From JBAJNN01 sp036881905 (lineage in GTDB: Bacteria > Pseudomonadota > Alphaproteobacteria > Rhizobiales > Im1): a stretch of DNA of 64,000 bases. The notes under the pieces were generated by a model. It made no database searches. It saw nothing but the letters and a program-made list of their open reading frames with translations, and was not told where the DNA came from. Both the position numbers and the translations under genes were made by a program. Shown here piece after piece: positions 22,189-31,751 of this stretch; positions within the stretch are counted from its first letter, which is position 1; every line of letters begins with the position of its first letter. The stretch spans positions 19,098 through 83,097 of the forward strand of contig JBAJNN010000005.1 of the NCBI GenBank assembly GCA_036881905.1. Reading direction: 5' to 3'.

Positions 22189-24108
22189 TTATGATCCTCG
22201 TCGATAGCCGGCATACGGTTTCACAGACACCCAACCAAGCGCATGGGCGGCCGCGATGGCTTCCCCCCGATTGCCGCATCCCATCTTGCGATAGGTATTC
22301 GAGAGATGGAATTTCACCGTCGCTTCCGATACCCGCATCTGCCTGGCCACGAGCTTGTTCGTCCCACCCTCGGCGACAAGACGAAGCGTGCGCAGCTCTT
22401 GGCGGGTCAGCGGCGGGTGGCCGGTCTCCGCTCCGAGAAAGCGGGCTTTCAATCGCCGCGCTGTCTCGCGCCGCCCGGCGGCAGAGAGCACTTCACAGGC
22501 GATGCGTTTGTCACCGCGCAGCGTTTCGAACATGGCCGCGTCGCCGTGAAGATGGGTGAGGCCGCCCAATCGGGCCGTTCTGTCCAGCATCCCGGCGAAA
22601 TGTCGCCGGGCACTCGCAATGTCGCGATCCATCCGCGCCAGAAACGCCGACCAGAGTTCAAGCCGCGCACGGTCGCGCTCGCCGATCGCGTCATTGCCCA
22701 TCAGCGCGGCAATCCGGTCGCGCAAGGAGAGGCGGCGCGGCGCCTGCTCGATCAGATGGCGCAAGCCTGCCATGGCAAGCTCGATCTCCATCGGATCGAC
22801 GAGGCGGGCGAGGGCATTTTCCGCATGCTCCACCCATGTCGGGGTGATGCGCGATGGTATGGAACTCAGCCGCCCGGCGGCATTGCGCCAGCGCGCCGCC
22901 ATTTGCAAGATGGCGGTCTCCTGCATGGCGATGGCGACCTCGAAACGACGCGAGCGCCATTGCCGCATACGCCAGCGATCGAGAAAAGCGAGGGCGGCCT
23001 CCGGACCCGCTTGTTCCAGCAGAAGCCGGCTGCCCGCCGTCAGTATCGGCCGGGCGATGGCGGGCCAAAGCTCGCCATGGGCGAATGGTTTGAACTCCTC
23101 CTCGATGAAGCGGAGAAGAGGGCTCGTCTCTCCCCGTTCGAACGCGACCACGGCCGCCAACATGGTCAACAGGCGCCAATCGGACGGGGTCTCGAAGGAA
23201 ACATGTTCAAGGCACTGTCGCGCGTCTTTCAGCGCCCCCGATGCTTCCGCCACGCCGCCGCGCCGCAACGCGATCAGGCCTCGGTGCAGATCAATGTAAA
23301 ACAGAAGCAAATGAGCGCCGGTCCGGCGGTAGTGATAGCGCGCGCGATCGGCAAGGTCCTCGGCGAAGGATATTGTGTGCCGATCGACCGCGCTTGCCAA
23401 CATGGCATTGTAGAACACACCGCGATTCAAATGGTCGTCGAGCTCCAACTCGGCTGGAAGCTCGAACAGTTTTTCTTGCAGGGCAGCGGAGAGGGCGGCA
23501 CCCTCGAAGGTTGCCATGACGAAGCGAAACAGACGCAAATCCACCGGATAATGTCTTTTGCCGATGGCGGCGTCAATGTCGAGAAAGTCCGGACCGAAAT
23601 AGTCCAAGAGTATACGCCGCGTGCGGCCGAGATTACCGGATTTCAGGGCGTACATGGCGGACGTTACGACCAGGACCTCACGTTTTTTCACGAATTCGGG
23701 GGGAAAAGCCCGCAACACCGCGGCGCAGAGATCGAATCCATGGAGATTGATGAAATAGGGGCCGCCGAGATCGGAGAGGAGATCGGCGGCGCGCTCGTAA
23801 TCGCCTGCGGCTTGGGCGAGGCGGAGCGTGTCGATCGGCGCGGAGGGAACCTGTCCGTCCCGTGAGCTTTGCGTAAAGCCTGAAAGCGCGCGTCCGATCA
23901 ATAGTCCCGCCGCCCTGGATGCGATCCTGACAGTGCGCCGTTCGCTATCGAACAGAATGGTGCCCGGCATTTTTTGCGACAGACTTCGCGCCGCCTCGCT
24001 ATCGCAGGCGCCATCGGCTCCGGCCTCGCCGAGCTTGCGCAACACGGCATATTCCCGCGGCGACAGGAGTGTGAGAAGCTCGGCCAAATATGGGTCTGCA
24101 CCGTTCAC
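22189..24108 (-). CDS. LuxR-type transcriptional regulator
   Basis: 639 aa from GTG 24108. The only confident domain is a C-terminal LuxR/GerE helix-turn-helix (LTRQELRTLRLVAEGGTNK then ARQMRVSEATVKFHLSNTYR, about residues 570-630). The rest is Ala/Arg-rich alpha-helical sequence resembling the TPR-like region of MalT/LAL regulators. No Walker A is seen, so the ATPase module of that family is missing. Same orientation as, and about 200 bases upstream of, the ABC/DUF917 operon, so it is the likely regulator. A start at 24201 would run into the tRNA gene and is rejected. Confidence 0.75.
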   Translation of the reverse strand: MNGADPYLAELLTLLSPREYAVLRKLGEAGADGACDSEAARSLSQKMPGTILFDSERRTVRIASRAAGLLIGRALSGFTQSSRDGQVPSAPIDTLRLAQAAGDYERAADLLSDLGGPYFINLHGFDLCAAVLRAFPPEFVKKREVLVVTSAMYALKSGNLGRTRRILLDYFGPDFLDIDAAIGKRHYPVDLRLFRFVMATFEGAALSAALQEKLFELPAELELDDHLNRGVFYNAMLASAVDRHTISFAEDLADRARYHYRRTGAHLLLFYIDLHRGLIALRRGGVAEASGALKDARQCLEHVSFETPSDWRLLTMLAAVVAFERGETSPLLRFIEEEFKPFAHGELWPAIARPILTAGSRLLLEQAGPEAALAFLDRWRMRQWRSRRFEVAIAMQETAILQMAARWRNAAGRLSSIPSRITPTWVEHAENALARLVDPMEIELAMAGLRHLIEQAPRRLSLRDRIAALMGNDAIGERDRARLELWSAFLARMDRDIASARRHFAGMLDRTARLGGLTHLHGDAAMFETLRGDKRIACEVLSAAGRRETARRLKARFLGAETGHPPLTRQELRTLRLVAEGGTNKLVARQMRVSEATVKFHLSNTYRKMGCGNRGEAIAAAHALGWVSVKPYAGYRRGS

Positions 24109-24157
24109 CGCGCCAGTATAACGCGGCCTCGGCGGGACGCAATCAAGATATATGTTC

Positions 24158-24244
24158 TGGTGCGGCCGGGGAGACTCGAACTCCCACAAGCATAAGCTCA
24201 CTAGCCCCTCAAGCTAGCGCGTCTACCGATTCCGCCACGGCCGC
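24158..24244 (-). tRNA. tRNA-Leu (anticodon GAG)
   Basis: The reverse strand folds as a class II tRNA. Acceptor stem GCGGCCG pairs with CGGCCGC; D-arm GGCGGAATCGGTAGACGCG; anticodon stem CTAGC/GCTAG with loop TTGAGGG (anticodon GAG, reading CUC/CUU); a variable arm (TGAGCTTATGCTTGT); T-arm GGGAGTTCGAGTCTCCC. An encoded CCA lies at 24160-24158. Confidence 0.93.
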
Positions 24245-24350
24245 ACTCTTGCAACGGACAGGGTCGAGGGTGTAACAATCTTGTCTTGGCAAATCAAGAC
24301 AACCCTGTTGGGCCGTAAACCGGAATGCCGAAAAAACAGCGAAACCGGCG

Positions 24351-25058
24351 ATGTTGCGAACATGTTGCGAAATATCCCGCGAAACGAGCAACCCTCTTCG
24401 CACCGGCCCCGATCCGCCAGTGGATTGGAAAGTCGCCCATGGTTTTACCGATTATCAAACCGCCGTGCACCGCATGGAGGATCGGGTTGGCGAAATCGCT
24501 TGCGGCGCGGCCGGGGAACTGGTCTGGTTGGTCGAGCACCCCGCGCTCTACACCGCGGGAACCAGCGCCCGGCACGAGGATTTGCTGCGACCGGACCGCT
24601 TTCCCGTCTACAAAACCGGCCGTGGCGGCCAATATACCTATCATGGGCCGGGACAACGGGTTGTCTACGTCATGCTCGACTTACGCAAACGCGGACGCGA
24701 TGTTCGCGCTTTCGTGCGCCTGCTCGAACAGTGGATCATCGATACTCTGGCCGGTTTCGATATTGTTGCGGAACGCCGCGAGGATCGGGTGGGGGTCTGG
24801 GTTGGTCGCCCCGAACTTGCCATGGGCCGCGAAGCTAAGATTGCGGCCATCGGGATAAGGCTGCGCCGCTGGATCAGCTATCACGGGCTGGCCATCAATC
24901 TCAAACCGGATCTTGAGCATTTTTCCGGTATCGTGCCCTGCGGCGTGAAACGATATGGCGTCACCAGCATTGCCGATCTCGGCGTGACGGCAACCCTCGC
25001 CGATCTCGATCGAGCGCTCAAGAACACATTCCGGCAGCTTTTCGCGTCTGGCGAATAA
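24351..25058 (+). CDS. lipB: Octanoyl-(acyl carrier protein):protein octanoyltransferase
   Basis: Transfers octanoyl from ACP to the lipoyl domains of 2-oxoacid dehydrogenases and GcvH. 235 aa. The family signature [20 protein letters not shown] is followed by the conserved lysine segment [18 protein letters not shown] and the catalytic cysteine in GIVPCGV. The N-terminal 25 or so residues are poorly conserved, so the exact start is uncertain. lipA is not in the window. Confidence 0.93.
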   Translation: MLRTCCEISRETSNPLRTGPDPPVDWKVAHGFTDYQTAVHRMEDRVGEIACGAAGELVWLVEHPALYTAGTSARHEDLLRPDRFPVYKTGRGGQYTYHGPGQRVVYVMLDLRKRGRDVRAFVRLLEQWIIDTLAGFDIVAERREDRVGVWVGRPELAMGREAKIAAIGIRLRRWISYHGLAINLKPDLEHFSGIVPCGVKRYGVTSIADLGVTATLADLDRALKNTFRQLFASGE

Positions 25059-25130
25059 TCCCCCCGCGTTTCGGTGGAGAAGTATGCGGCTTAAGGGTGA
25101 GCCGAGGGCCTGGGTCGCAGGCGCTTTGCC

Positions 25131-25607
25131 TCAAATCCGGTGTTGTTCCAGATAGCGCTGGTGATACTCCGCCGCCCTGGTGTAATTGAGAGGAGCCTCG
25201 ATCGTCGTCGCGATCGGGCGAGGCCGACGATTTTCGGCGTTCGCGGACCGAATCGCGTTACGGGCCGCCTCGGCTTGTTGCTTGTCAAGCGGGAAAATCG
25301 CCGAGCGATATTGTCGCCCGACATCCGGACCTTGACGATCTTTCTGCGTGGGGTCATGACAGGCGAAAAAGGCCTTAAGCAGCTGTGAAAATCGCACAAT
25401 ACCCGAATCGAAAGTGATTTTGACCACCTCGGCATGACCGGTTGCGCCGGTGCAGACCTCGTCATAACTCACCCCTTGCGGCGCGCCGCCGCAATAGCCG
25501 ACCTCGACCTCGGCAACGCCCGCTAACCGCCGGAAATACGTCTCGACGCCCCAGAAACAGCCCGCACCGAAAATCGCCTGTTCCTGCCTGTTCTGCGGAT
25601 TCCCCAT
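25131..25607 (-). CDS. msrA: Peptide methionine sulfoxide reductase A
   Basis: Reduces the S-epimer of methionine sulfoxide in proteins. 158 aa from MGNPQNRQEQAIFGAGCFWG. The catalytic GCFWG motif is present near residue 17, followed by GYCGGAPQGVSYDEVCTGAT and the C-terminal AAEYHQRYLEQH motif. A longer frame to 25658 lacks homology. Confidence 0.94.
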   Translation of the reverse strand: MGNPQNRQEQAIFGAGCFWGVETYFRRLAGVAEVEVGYCGGAPQGVSYDEVCTGATGHAEVVKITFDSGIVRFSQLLKAFFACHDPTQKDRQGPDVGRQYRSAIFPLDKQQAEAARNAIRSANAENRRPRPIATTIEAPLNYTRAAEYHQRYLEQHRI

Positions 25608-25658
25608 GGCCTTAAGCCTCCCGTCGGTCCCGATGACGCCCTGCCGGCTGAACAACAC

Positions 25659-26984
25659 TCAATCCTTGATGTTCTCACCGCGATTCCCGAAGACCCGGGC
25701 AAAGATAACATCAACGTTCCTGGCATGATAATCGGGATCGAACAGGGCTTCCAGTTCGCTTGGCGAGAGCTTTGCGGCAACATCGCGGTCCTGGCCGAGA
25801 AGCTCGATAAACCGGCCTTGCCCGCGCCAAGCCTTCATGGCGTTGCGCTGGACCAGACCATAGGCGCTCTCGCGCGTCAGACCGGCCTGGGTCAGCGCCA
25901 GAAGGACGCGCTGGGAGTGAACCAGCCCACCGAGGCGTTCAAGATTGCGCTTCATGTTTTGCGGATAGACAACGAGAGTCGCCACGACATTGGCGAGCCG
26001 ATGCAGGGCGAAATCGAGATGAACCGTGGCGTCCGGCGCGATACCGCGCTCCACCGAGGAATGCGAAATGTCGCGCTCATGCCAAAGCGCGACATTCTCC
26101 AATGCCGGGATCACGGCGGAACGCACCAGCCGCGCCAGCCCGGTCAGATTTTCCGTCAGCACTGGATTGCGCTTGTGAGGCATGGCGGAAGAGCCTTTCT
26201 GGCCGGCGGAAAAACATTCTTCCACCTCCATGACTTCGCTGCGTTGGAGGTGGCGAATCTCGATGGCCAGATTTTCAACCGCGCCGGCGATCACGCCGAG
26301 GGTCGCGAAATACATGGCGTGGCGATCGCGCGGGATAATCTGGGTCGACACCGGCTCCGGCTTCAGCCCCAGCGCCGTGGCGACATGGTCCTCGATCGCC
26401 GGATCGATCGTGGCGAAAGTGCCGACCGCTCCTGAAAGAGCGCAGGTGGCGACCTCATCGGCAGCATTGACCAGACGCGCCCGACAGCGGGCAAAGGCCG
26501 CATAGTGGCCGGCCAGTTTCAGACCGAAAGTGGTCGGCTCGGCGTGAATGCCGTGGCTGCGGCCTATGCACAACGTATCCTTGTATTGGAAAGCCCGTTT
26601 TTTGAGCGCGCCGAGCACATGATCGAGATCGGCCACAAGCACTCTCGACGCCCGCGTGAGCTGAATATTGAGGCCGGTGTCGAGAAGATCGGACGAAGTC
26701 ATGCCCCGATGCACGAAGCGGGCCTCGGGCCCGATGATTTCGGCAAGATGGGTGAGAAAGGCGATCACATCATGTTTGACCTCTTTCTCGATCGTCTCCA
26801 TGCGCTTGACATCGAAACTTGCCGCTTGTCCCTTTTCACGCACAATGCGGGCGGCCTCGCGCGGAACCTCGCCGCGCTCGGCCATGGCGTCGAGGACATG
26901 GGCCTCGATCTCGAACCATATGCGAAATTTGGCGGAAGCCGACCATATCTCGGCCATTTCCGGCCGTGTGTAGCGTTCGATCAT
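25659..26984 (-). CDS. purB: Adenylosuccinate lyase
   Basis: Purine biosynthesis enzyme cleaving SAICAR and adenylosuccinate. 441 aa, MIERYTRPEMAEIWSASAKF. Superfamily signature SSAMPHKRNPVLTENL (with the preceding GQKG) is intact, plus GMTSSDLLDTGLNIQL near residue 85 and the catalytic-histidine block GRSHGIHAEPTTFG. About 50 bases upstream of msrA in the same orientation. Confidence 0.96.
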   Translation of the reverse strand: MIERYTRPEMAEIWSASAKFRIWFEIEAHVLDAMAERGEVPREAARIVREKGQAASFDVKRMETIEKEVKHDVIAFLTHLAEIIGPEARFVHRGMTSSDLLDTGLNIQLTRASRVLVADLDHVLGALKKRAFQYKDTLCIGRSHGIHAEPTTFGLKLAGHYAAFARCRARLVNAADEVATCALSGAVGTFATIDPAIEDHVATALGLKPEPVSTQIIPRDRHAMYFATLGVIAGAVENLAIEIRHLQRSEVMEVEECFSAGQKGSSAMPHKRNPVLTENLTGLARLVRSAVIPALENVALWHERDISHSSVERGIAPDATVHLDFALHRLANVVATLVVYPQNMKRNLERLGGLVHSQRVLLALTQAGLTRESAYGLVQRNAMKAWRGQGRFIELLGQDRDVAAKLSPSELEALFDPDYHARNVDVIFARVFGNRGENIKD

Positions 26985-27116
26985 CGATCAAACCGGTTCC
27001 CTGGTTGCGTTTTCATCATGGGTCTGTCGTCGGTGTCCCACTAGCAGAAGCCGAAAAGTCATTCAACGCGCATTGTCGAAAACCTGTAAATCGAATTGCC
27101 GGAGAACCAACCGACT

Positions 27117-27461
27117 CTAAACGGGCTTGCGCCGTGGGGTGGTGCGGGCCGCGATCCAGTCGATGAAGGCGGTGCCGCCTCCGGTGACCGGGAGTGTGAG
27201 AATGGCCGGCAGCTCATAGGGGTGAAGCTCTTCAATGACGCGGACGGCGTCATCGCCGCGGCCGGCGCGGGTTTTGACGATCATCGCGGCTTCCGCGCCG
27301 CGTTGCGGTTGCCCGCGCCATTGGTAAAGCGATATGATGGCGGGAAAAATATTGACGCAAGCGGCGAGATTGCGTTTCAGGAGTTGCTTGCCCAAGGCTT
27401 CCGCCTCGCCCGCCGAGGCGAATGTGGTATAGATCAAGATGGGCGCGTTTATATCGCTCAT
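27117..27461 (-). CDS. cutA: CutA1 divalent-ion tolerance protein
   Basis: 114 aa from [20 protein letters not shown]. The conserved [21 protein letters not shown] core and the [11 protein letters not shown] motif identify CutA, a small trimeric protein of uncertain role linked to copper tolerance. Divergent from nadK, 49 bases away, so the two share a promoter region. Confidence 0.9.
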   Translation of the reverse strand: MSDINAPILIYTTFASAGEAEALGKQLLKRNLAACVNIFPAIISLYQWRGQPQRGAEAAMIVKTRAGRGDDAVRVIEELHPYELPAILTLPVTGGGTAFIDWIAARTTPRRKPV

Positions 27462-27510
27462 GGGCCTGTCATTCCGATCGTCGTGTGAACCATTTTTCAA
27501 GGACTATATC

Positions 27511-28281
27511 ATGTCCGATCTCGCGCAAATTGCCTTTGTCGCCGGTAAGACCGCGCAGGCGCAAGCGGCGTTGGACGCATTGCGGGCGCGCCATGGCGAC
27601 ATACCGCCGGAAAGCGCCGATATTATCGTTGCGCTCGGCGGCGACGGTTTGATGCTGCGAACCCTGCATCGTTTCGCCGCGACGGGCAAATCGCTATACG
27701 GCATGAATTGCGGCTCGGTCGGCTTTCTGATGAACAACTATGGCGAGGATCGTTTGCCCGAACGACTGGCGCGGGCGGAGGCGACGGTGATTCACCCCTT
27801 GCGCATGCGGGCGGCGGACCGCGACGGCCGGCGCTATAAGGCTCTGGCCTTCAACGAGGTGTCTCTTTTGCGGGAGAGTCATCAGGCGGCGAAACTGCGC
27901 ATCCGCGTCGATGGCCGCACCCGATTGGAGGAATTGATCTGCGACGGCGTCTTGACCGCCACCCCCGCTGGCAGCACCGCCTATAATCTTTCCGTTCATG
28001 GTCCGATTTTACCGATCGCCGCCCCGGTTTTCGCGCTGACCCCGATCAGCGCCTTTCGCCCGCGGCGCTGGCGCGGCGCCATCCTGCCCCGCGAGGCGCG
28101 CTTGCATATCGAGGTTCTCGATCACGAGAAGCGTCCGGTCGCCGTCGCCGCCGATCACGCGGAGTTTCGCGACATTATCGGGGTCGATGTGGAAGAGGAT
28201 CGGGGTCTCGCCGTCACTCTCCTGTTCGATCCGGGCCACAGCCTGGCGGAGCGCATTTTGAACGAGCAATTTTCGTATTGA
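27511..28281 (+). CDS. nadK: NAD kinase
   Basis: Makes NADP from NAD and ATP. 256 aa from [20 protein letters not shown]. The GGDG motif ([10 protein letters not shown], about residue 43), [10 protein letters not shown] and the nucleotide loop [21 protein letters not shown] are all present. Short, as usual for alphaproteobacterial NAD kinases, lacking an N-terminal extension. Confidence 0.94.
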   Translation: MSDLAQIAFVAGKTAQAQAALDALRARHGDIPPESADIIVALGGDGLMLRTLHRFAATGKSLYGMNCGSVGFLMNNYGEDRLPERLARAEATVIHPLRMRAADRDGRRYKALAFNEVSLLRESHQAAKLRIRVDGRTRLEELICDGVLTATPAGSTAYNLSVHGPILPIAAPVFALTPISAFRPRRWRGAILPREARLHIEVLDHEKRPVAVAADHAEFRDIIGVDVEEDRGLAVTLLFDPGHSLAERILNEQFSY

Positions 28282-28301
28282 CCCTGTCGAGTATCAAGTC
28301 T

Positions 28302-28942
28302 TTATTTCCCTGGCGGGCGAACGGCGTCATCGGCCATGAACGCCAAGAGGCCGAACAATGTCAATAATGCACCGGTGACGCCGTTGAACAGGCGTCGTTT
28401 GGCGAGAATCCAGCCGCGAACCCTCTGCGCGGACATGAAACCGGCAACCAGGGCAAACCAGACAAAATGCGAAAGCGAAATGAAGGCGCCCCAGCCAAGC
28501 TGACCGATCAGAGATGTCTCGACGCCGATGACCTGAGTGTAAAGACTGATGACGAATATCGACGTTTTGGGATTGAGGCTGTTGGTGAGAAAAGCGGTTG
28601 CGTAATGCCGCCAAGGTTTGTATGCGCCGACCTTTTGCGATGCCGTTTCGGTTCCCGAACCCGAGAATGCGGTCGAAAGCCCCAGATACACGAGAGAGCA
28701 GGCTCCGGCGATCCGGATATAGGAGAACAGATCGGGAATGAAGTGCAACACCAGAGTCAGGCCGAAAATGGCGTAGGCGACATGCACCCAGCACCCGCAA
28801 GCCGGTCACAGCCGATGAGATGACGCCTGCGCCGCGTCCGTAAAGGGTGCTGTTGCGGGTAATGATTGCAAAGTCGGCGCCGGGGCTGATGACGGCCAGC
28901 CAAGTTATGGACGCGATGAGGGCGCCCGTGTTCGATGTTCAT
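28302..28942 (-). pseudogene. LysE/RhtB family exporter, broken by two frameshifts
   Basis: Amino-acid exporter family. Reading from ATG 28942 gives MNIE; a single extra base near 28930 then shifts into TGALIASITWLAVISPGADF. A second extra base near 28800 shifts into WVHVAYAIFGLTLVL, and the rest (MHVAYAIFGLTL onward, 161 codons) is intact to the stop at 28302. Removing the two bases yields 212 codons, the normal family length. Start is 4 bases after the stop of the dioxygenase pseudogene with AGGA in place, so the two formed an operon. Sequencing error is possible but unlikely, as the neighbour is broken too. Confidence 0.8.
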
Positions 28943-28945
28943 GGT

Positions 28946-29877
28946 TTATCCTCGAACCACGCCCAGACGCGTTTCCTGAAAAGGCCCCCGACTATGCGGC
29001 AATTTGCGCTTGAAGGCAACGACCAGCATATCCCGGTGACCCTGCCTGCCCTCACTTGCCGGGAAGACAGGCGTTACACCATGAGCAACGCGCAAGGTCG
29101 TCAAGCATGACGGTTTCCATAACTTCAGTCAGCGTAAACTTGGCAATTTCGTGGCCATCAATGTCTTTAAATGGTCGGTTCGTCACCGGTTACCTTTGAC
29201 CGGTCAATAAAAGTCATGAACACGAAATCCCCACCGTCCCGGCGCATGCCTTCCGGGGGAGGCTTGCCCCCATCGTCCCGGGCAAGAATGCGAAATTGGT
29301 GAATTTCGACATGCCAGTCAACAAGAGGGCGAACGACACCGAACACTGGCTGAGCCAAAGGCCGGAACCTCACGCATCGCATGGTGGTTGCAAATCCGAG
29401 CATCTCTAAAAGCTCAAGATTTTGACGCTATTTTCGTCGTCGTCGAATTTGTCTTTGATGCTCATTAACGCACTGAGTTGACTCCGCTTCTCGAAAACTC
29501 ATCTCTTCGCTACTCACATCCAAAGTTTTAGGTTTTGAGAGGGGCCCATCTCGTTGCGCGCGGGCGAGAAGCGGCGTTGGACGCCGCCATTGAGAATATT
29601 GAATTTCGTGGTCTGGAAATGTGGTTGATGCGGCTGCTTTTCCCCACGCCCCCCCTCGAGCCACTGAAAAGGTGGCGTGACGGCGAAGACGATGGGCTCC
29701 GCCAGCCGCCATGTCTGTGTCTTCGGCCAAATCTTCCCAACCCGCGCAAAAAGAGCCAATCTCCCGTCTGTCGGTCAAGCCCGGTGCGTCAAGAAAGGCA
29801 TGCCCCCCAATATGTACGAAACCCGACGATTGTGCCAGTTCCATAGCGTGAATGGAATATTTGCGATTTGTGCTCAT
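28946..29877 (-). pseudogene. 2OG-Fe(II) dioxygenase (PF10014-like), disrupted
   Basis: Pieces of one protein appear in successive frames: GGAHRLRRHATF (around 29690); then QPHFQTTKFNILNGGVQRRF in another frame; then, after an inserted repeat (29397-29547), WHVEIHQFRILARDDGGKPP and RRDGGDFVFMTFIDRS; then DIDGHEIAKFTLTEVMETVM; then HGVTPVFPASEGRQGHRDML. This order matches PF10014, a family that includes amino-acid hydroxylases. At least three frameshifts and an insertion are present, and the metal-binding HRDG motif reads RRDG, so the gene is dead. It sits directly upstream of the broken LysE exporter. Confidence 0.72.
29397..29547. mobile_element. Degenerate MITE-like element inside the dioxygenase pseudogene (copy 1)
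   Basis: About 150 bases aligning along its length with the better-preserved copy at 29931-30074; the core GATGCTCATTAACGCA is shared exactly. Its ends (GAGCATCTCTAAAAGCTC and TTTTGAGAGGGGCCC) are diverged versions of the terminal repeats of copy 2. It splits the dioxygenase reading between ARNEM and LGFATTM. Boundaries are approximate. Confidence 0.6.
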
Positions 29878-30279
29878 AGCTCACCTGCCTGCCAACTGAT
29901 CACAACATATGATAACCTTAAATGCAAGATGGACACCTCCGGAAACCTCGATTCTGGCGCGTTACATCGTCGATGGGCTTGTCTGCGATGCTCATTAACG
30001 CATTGAGTTAACTCCACTTCTCGAAACCCCATCTCCTTGTACTGCATCCAGACTTGAGGTTTCCGGAGATGTCCAGATTTTTTTGAAGTTGACTCACCGC
30101 CGTCGCGCCCTGAGACGAGTCCGTAAAACCCGGGTGCGGGCGTGGCGATTTTACCGTCCCATCACAAGCCTTCGACACCTGGATGTTCACCCCATCAATG
30201 GCTTTGGCAATGCCCGGGACCCGGGGAATCGATGAACAAGCGATGACTGACCTCCGGCCACGCTGCGAGGGCCGATTTT
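29878..30279. other. Gene-poor region around the MITE, thiD side
   Basis: Apart from the MITE-like element no gene is supported. A minus-strand open stretch (30190-30008) has no recognisable similarity. The region has the look of decayed sequence between thiD and the dioxygenase pseudogene. Confidence 0.45.
29931..30074. mobile_element. MITE-like element with 19-bp terminal inverted repeats (copy 2)
   Basis: 144 bases. Left end GGACACCTCCGGAAACCTC (29931-29949) and right end GAGGTTTCCGGAGATGTCC (30056-30074) are inverted repeats with one mismatch. The element is flanked by AGAT at 29927-29930 and again at 30075-30078, a probable 4-bp target duplication. No transposase is encoded, so mobilisation would depend on a full-length insertion sequence elsewhere. 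Confidence 0.75.
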
Positions 30280-31101
30280 TCAGTTATCGGTATCCCGATC
30301 GCGCCAAAACCGATAAAAATGGTGAACCGGGCCATGGCCGTGGCCAATATCGAGCGTATCAGCCTGTTTAAGCGCGGCGCTCAGGTAGAGTTTCGCCTGT
30401 CGCACCGCATCGGCCATGTCATGGCCTCGCGCCAGCAAGGCCGTAATCGCCGATGACAGGGTGCAGCCGGTTCCATGGATATTGCGGGTGGCGATGCGCT
30501 GGGCCGAAAAGCGCGTGGTCATATGAGCGCAATGCAGAAGGTCGAGGCAGTCATTGCTTTCCAGATGGCCGCCTTTCAGCAAGACGGCCTTGGGGCCGAA
30601 AGCCGTAAGGCGACGGGCCAGTTCCTCCATGTCCTCCCGCCCGGCGGGACCGTCAAGCCCAAGCAATCTCAGCGCTTCCGGCAGGTTGGGCGTCGCAAGG
30701 TCGGCCAGCGGCAAAATGTCGTCGCGAAGGCTTTTCATGGCGTCTTCACGCAGCAGGCAGTCGCCGCTCTTGGCGACCATGACCGGATCGACGACAACAT
30801 GGGCCGGGCGGTACCGTTGCAGCCCTTCGGCGACGGCGCGAATGGTCTCGGTCCGGCTCAACATGCCGATTTTCACGGCATGGACGGTCATATCGTCGAA
30901 TATGGCGTCGATTTGCCGGGTCACGAATTCCGCGGGTACATCCATCACCGCGCCGACGCCGCGTGTGTTTTGCGCGGTGATGGCGGTTACGACGCTCGCG
31001 CCATAGGTCCCAAGCGCGGCGAAGGTCTTGAGATCGGCCTGAATGCCCGCGCCGCCGCCCGAATCGGAGCCGGCTATGGTCAGTGTCGTCGGCCAGGCCA
31101 T
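30280..31101 (-). CDS. thiD: Hydroxymethylpyrimidine/phosphomethylpyrimidine kinase
   Basis: Phosphorylates HMP and HMP-P for thiamine synthesis or salvage. 273 aa, MAWPTTLTIAGSDSGGGAGI. The ribokinase-type AGSDSGGGAGIQADLKTF and the C-terminal anion-hole motif NIHGTGCTLSSAITALLARG are intact. It overlaps thiE by 22 bases. Confidence 0.95.
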   Translation of the reverse strand: MAWPTTLTIAGSDSGGGAGIQADLKTFAALGTYGASVVTAITAQNTRGVGAVMDVPAEFVTRQIDAIFDDMTVHAVKIGMLSRTETIRAVAEGLQRYRPAHVVVDPVMVAKSGDCLLREDAMKSLRDDILPLADLATPNLPEALRLLGLDGPAGREDMEELARRLTAFGPKAVLLKGGHLESNDCLDLLHCAHMTTRFSAQRIATRNIHGTGCTLSSAITALLARGHDMADAVRQAKLYLSAALKQADTLDIGHGHGPVHHFYRFWRDRDTDN

Positions 31102-31751
31102 GCGTTTTGCCTCTTCCTTGCCTCGTCCACGGCCCGGCGCAGGCCGTGGGCGGCGGCGCGCGGGTCCTTTTGACCGCAGATGGCGGAGACCACGGCTATG
31201 CCATCGACATGCGCCGTCATGGCCTCATGGGCCTGCTCGACGGTAATGCCGCCGATGGCGACGACCGGCGCCGGGGTCAACGCCCGTAAGGCCCGCGCGC
31301 GCTCGACGCCGAGCGCCGCGGCGGCGTCGGGCTTGGTCGCGGTCGCCCATAACGGCCCGAGGCCCACATAGTCGATCACCGCCGGATCGATCCGTTTCAG
31401 CTCGGCTTCATGATGCGCCGAAACGCCGAGGATCATATCCGGTCCGACCAGCGAACGCACCGTCTCGGCCGGCAGGTCGGTTTGTCCGACATGCACGCCG
31501 TCGGCGCCCGCGGCCATGGCGATATCGACATGATCATTGATGATAAGCGGCACATTCGAGCCTTGCAGAATCGGTTTGAGGGCGAGAGCGGTTTCATAGA
31601 CCGTCCTTTTATCCGACAGCTTGTCACGCAGTTGCACCGCGGTGACGCCGCCTTCTAAGCCCTCGCGCACGGTCCGAACGACGCCATGCGCACGGCATAA
31701 TCGCGGATCGGTCACCAGATAGAGCGTCGGATCGAAAGCCAAGGCAGTCAT
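31080..31751 (-). CDS. thiE: Thiamine-phosphate synthase
   Basis: Condenses HMP-PP with hydroxyethylthiazole phosphate. 223 aa, MTALAFDPTLYLVTDPRLCR. Conserved LYLVTD, LRDK, IINDHVDIAMAAGADGVHVG and GPLWATATK motifs are seen. Overlaps thiM by 4 bases and thiD by 22: one tightly coupled salvage operon. Confidence 0.95.
   Translation of the reverse strand: MTALAFDPTLYLVTDPRLCRAHGVVRTVREGLEGGVTAVQLRDKLSDKRTVYETALALKPILQGSNVPLIINDHVDIAMAAGADGVHVGQTDLPAETVRSLVGPDMILGVSAHHEAELKRIDPAVIDYVGLGPLWATATKPDAAAALGVERARALRALTPAPVVAIGGITVEQAHEAMTAHVDGIAVVSAICGQKDPRAAAHGLRRAVDEARKRQNAWPGRRH

Noticed and set aside
22189..24201. Longer start for the LuxR-type regulator at 24201
   Set aside because: It would overlap the tRNA-Leu gene, and the extra residues lack homology; GTG 24108 is used instead.
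24158..24244. tRNA-Leu as an integration site for a genomic island
   Set aside because: No integrase gene and no direct repeat of the tRNA 3' end were seen on either side within the window.
29428..29877. Independent 149-residue hypothetical protein
   Set aside because: Its first half is the start of the dioxygenase pseudogene and its second half is out-of-frame gene plus MITE sequence.
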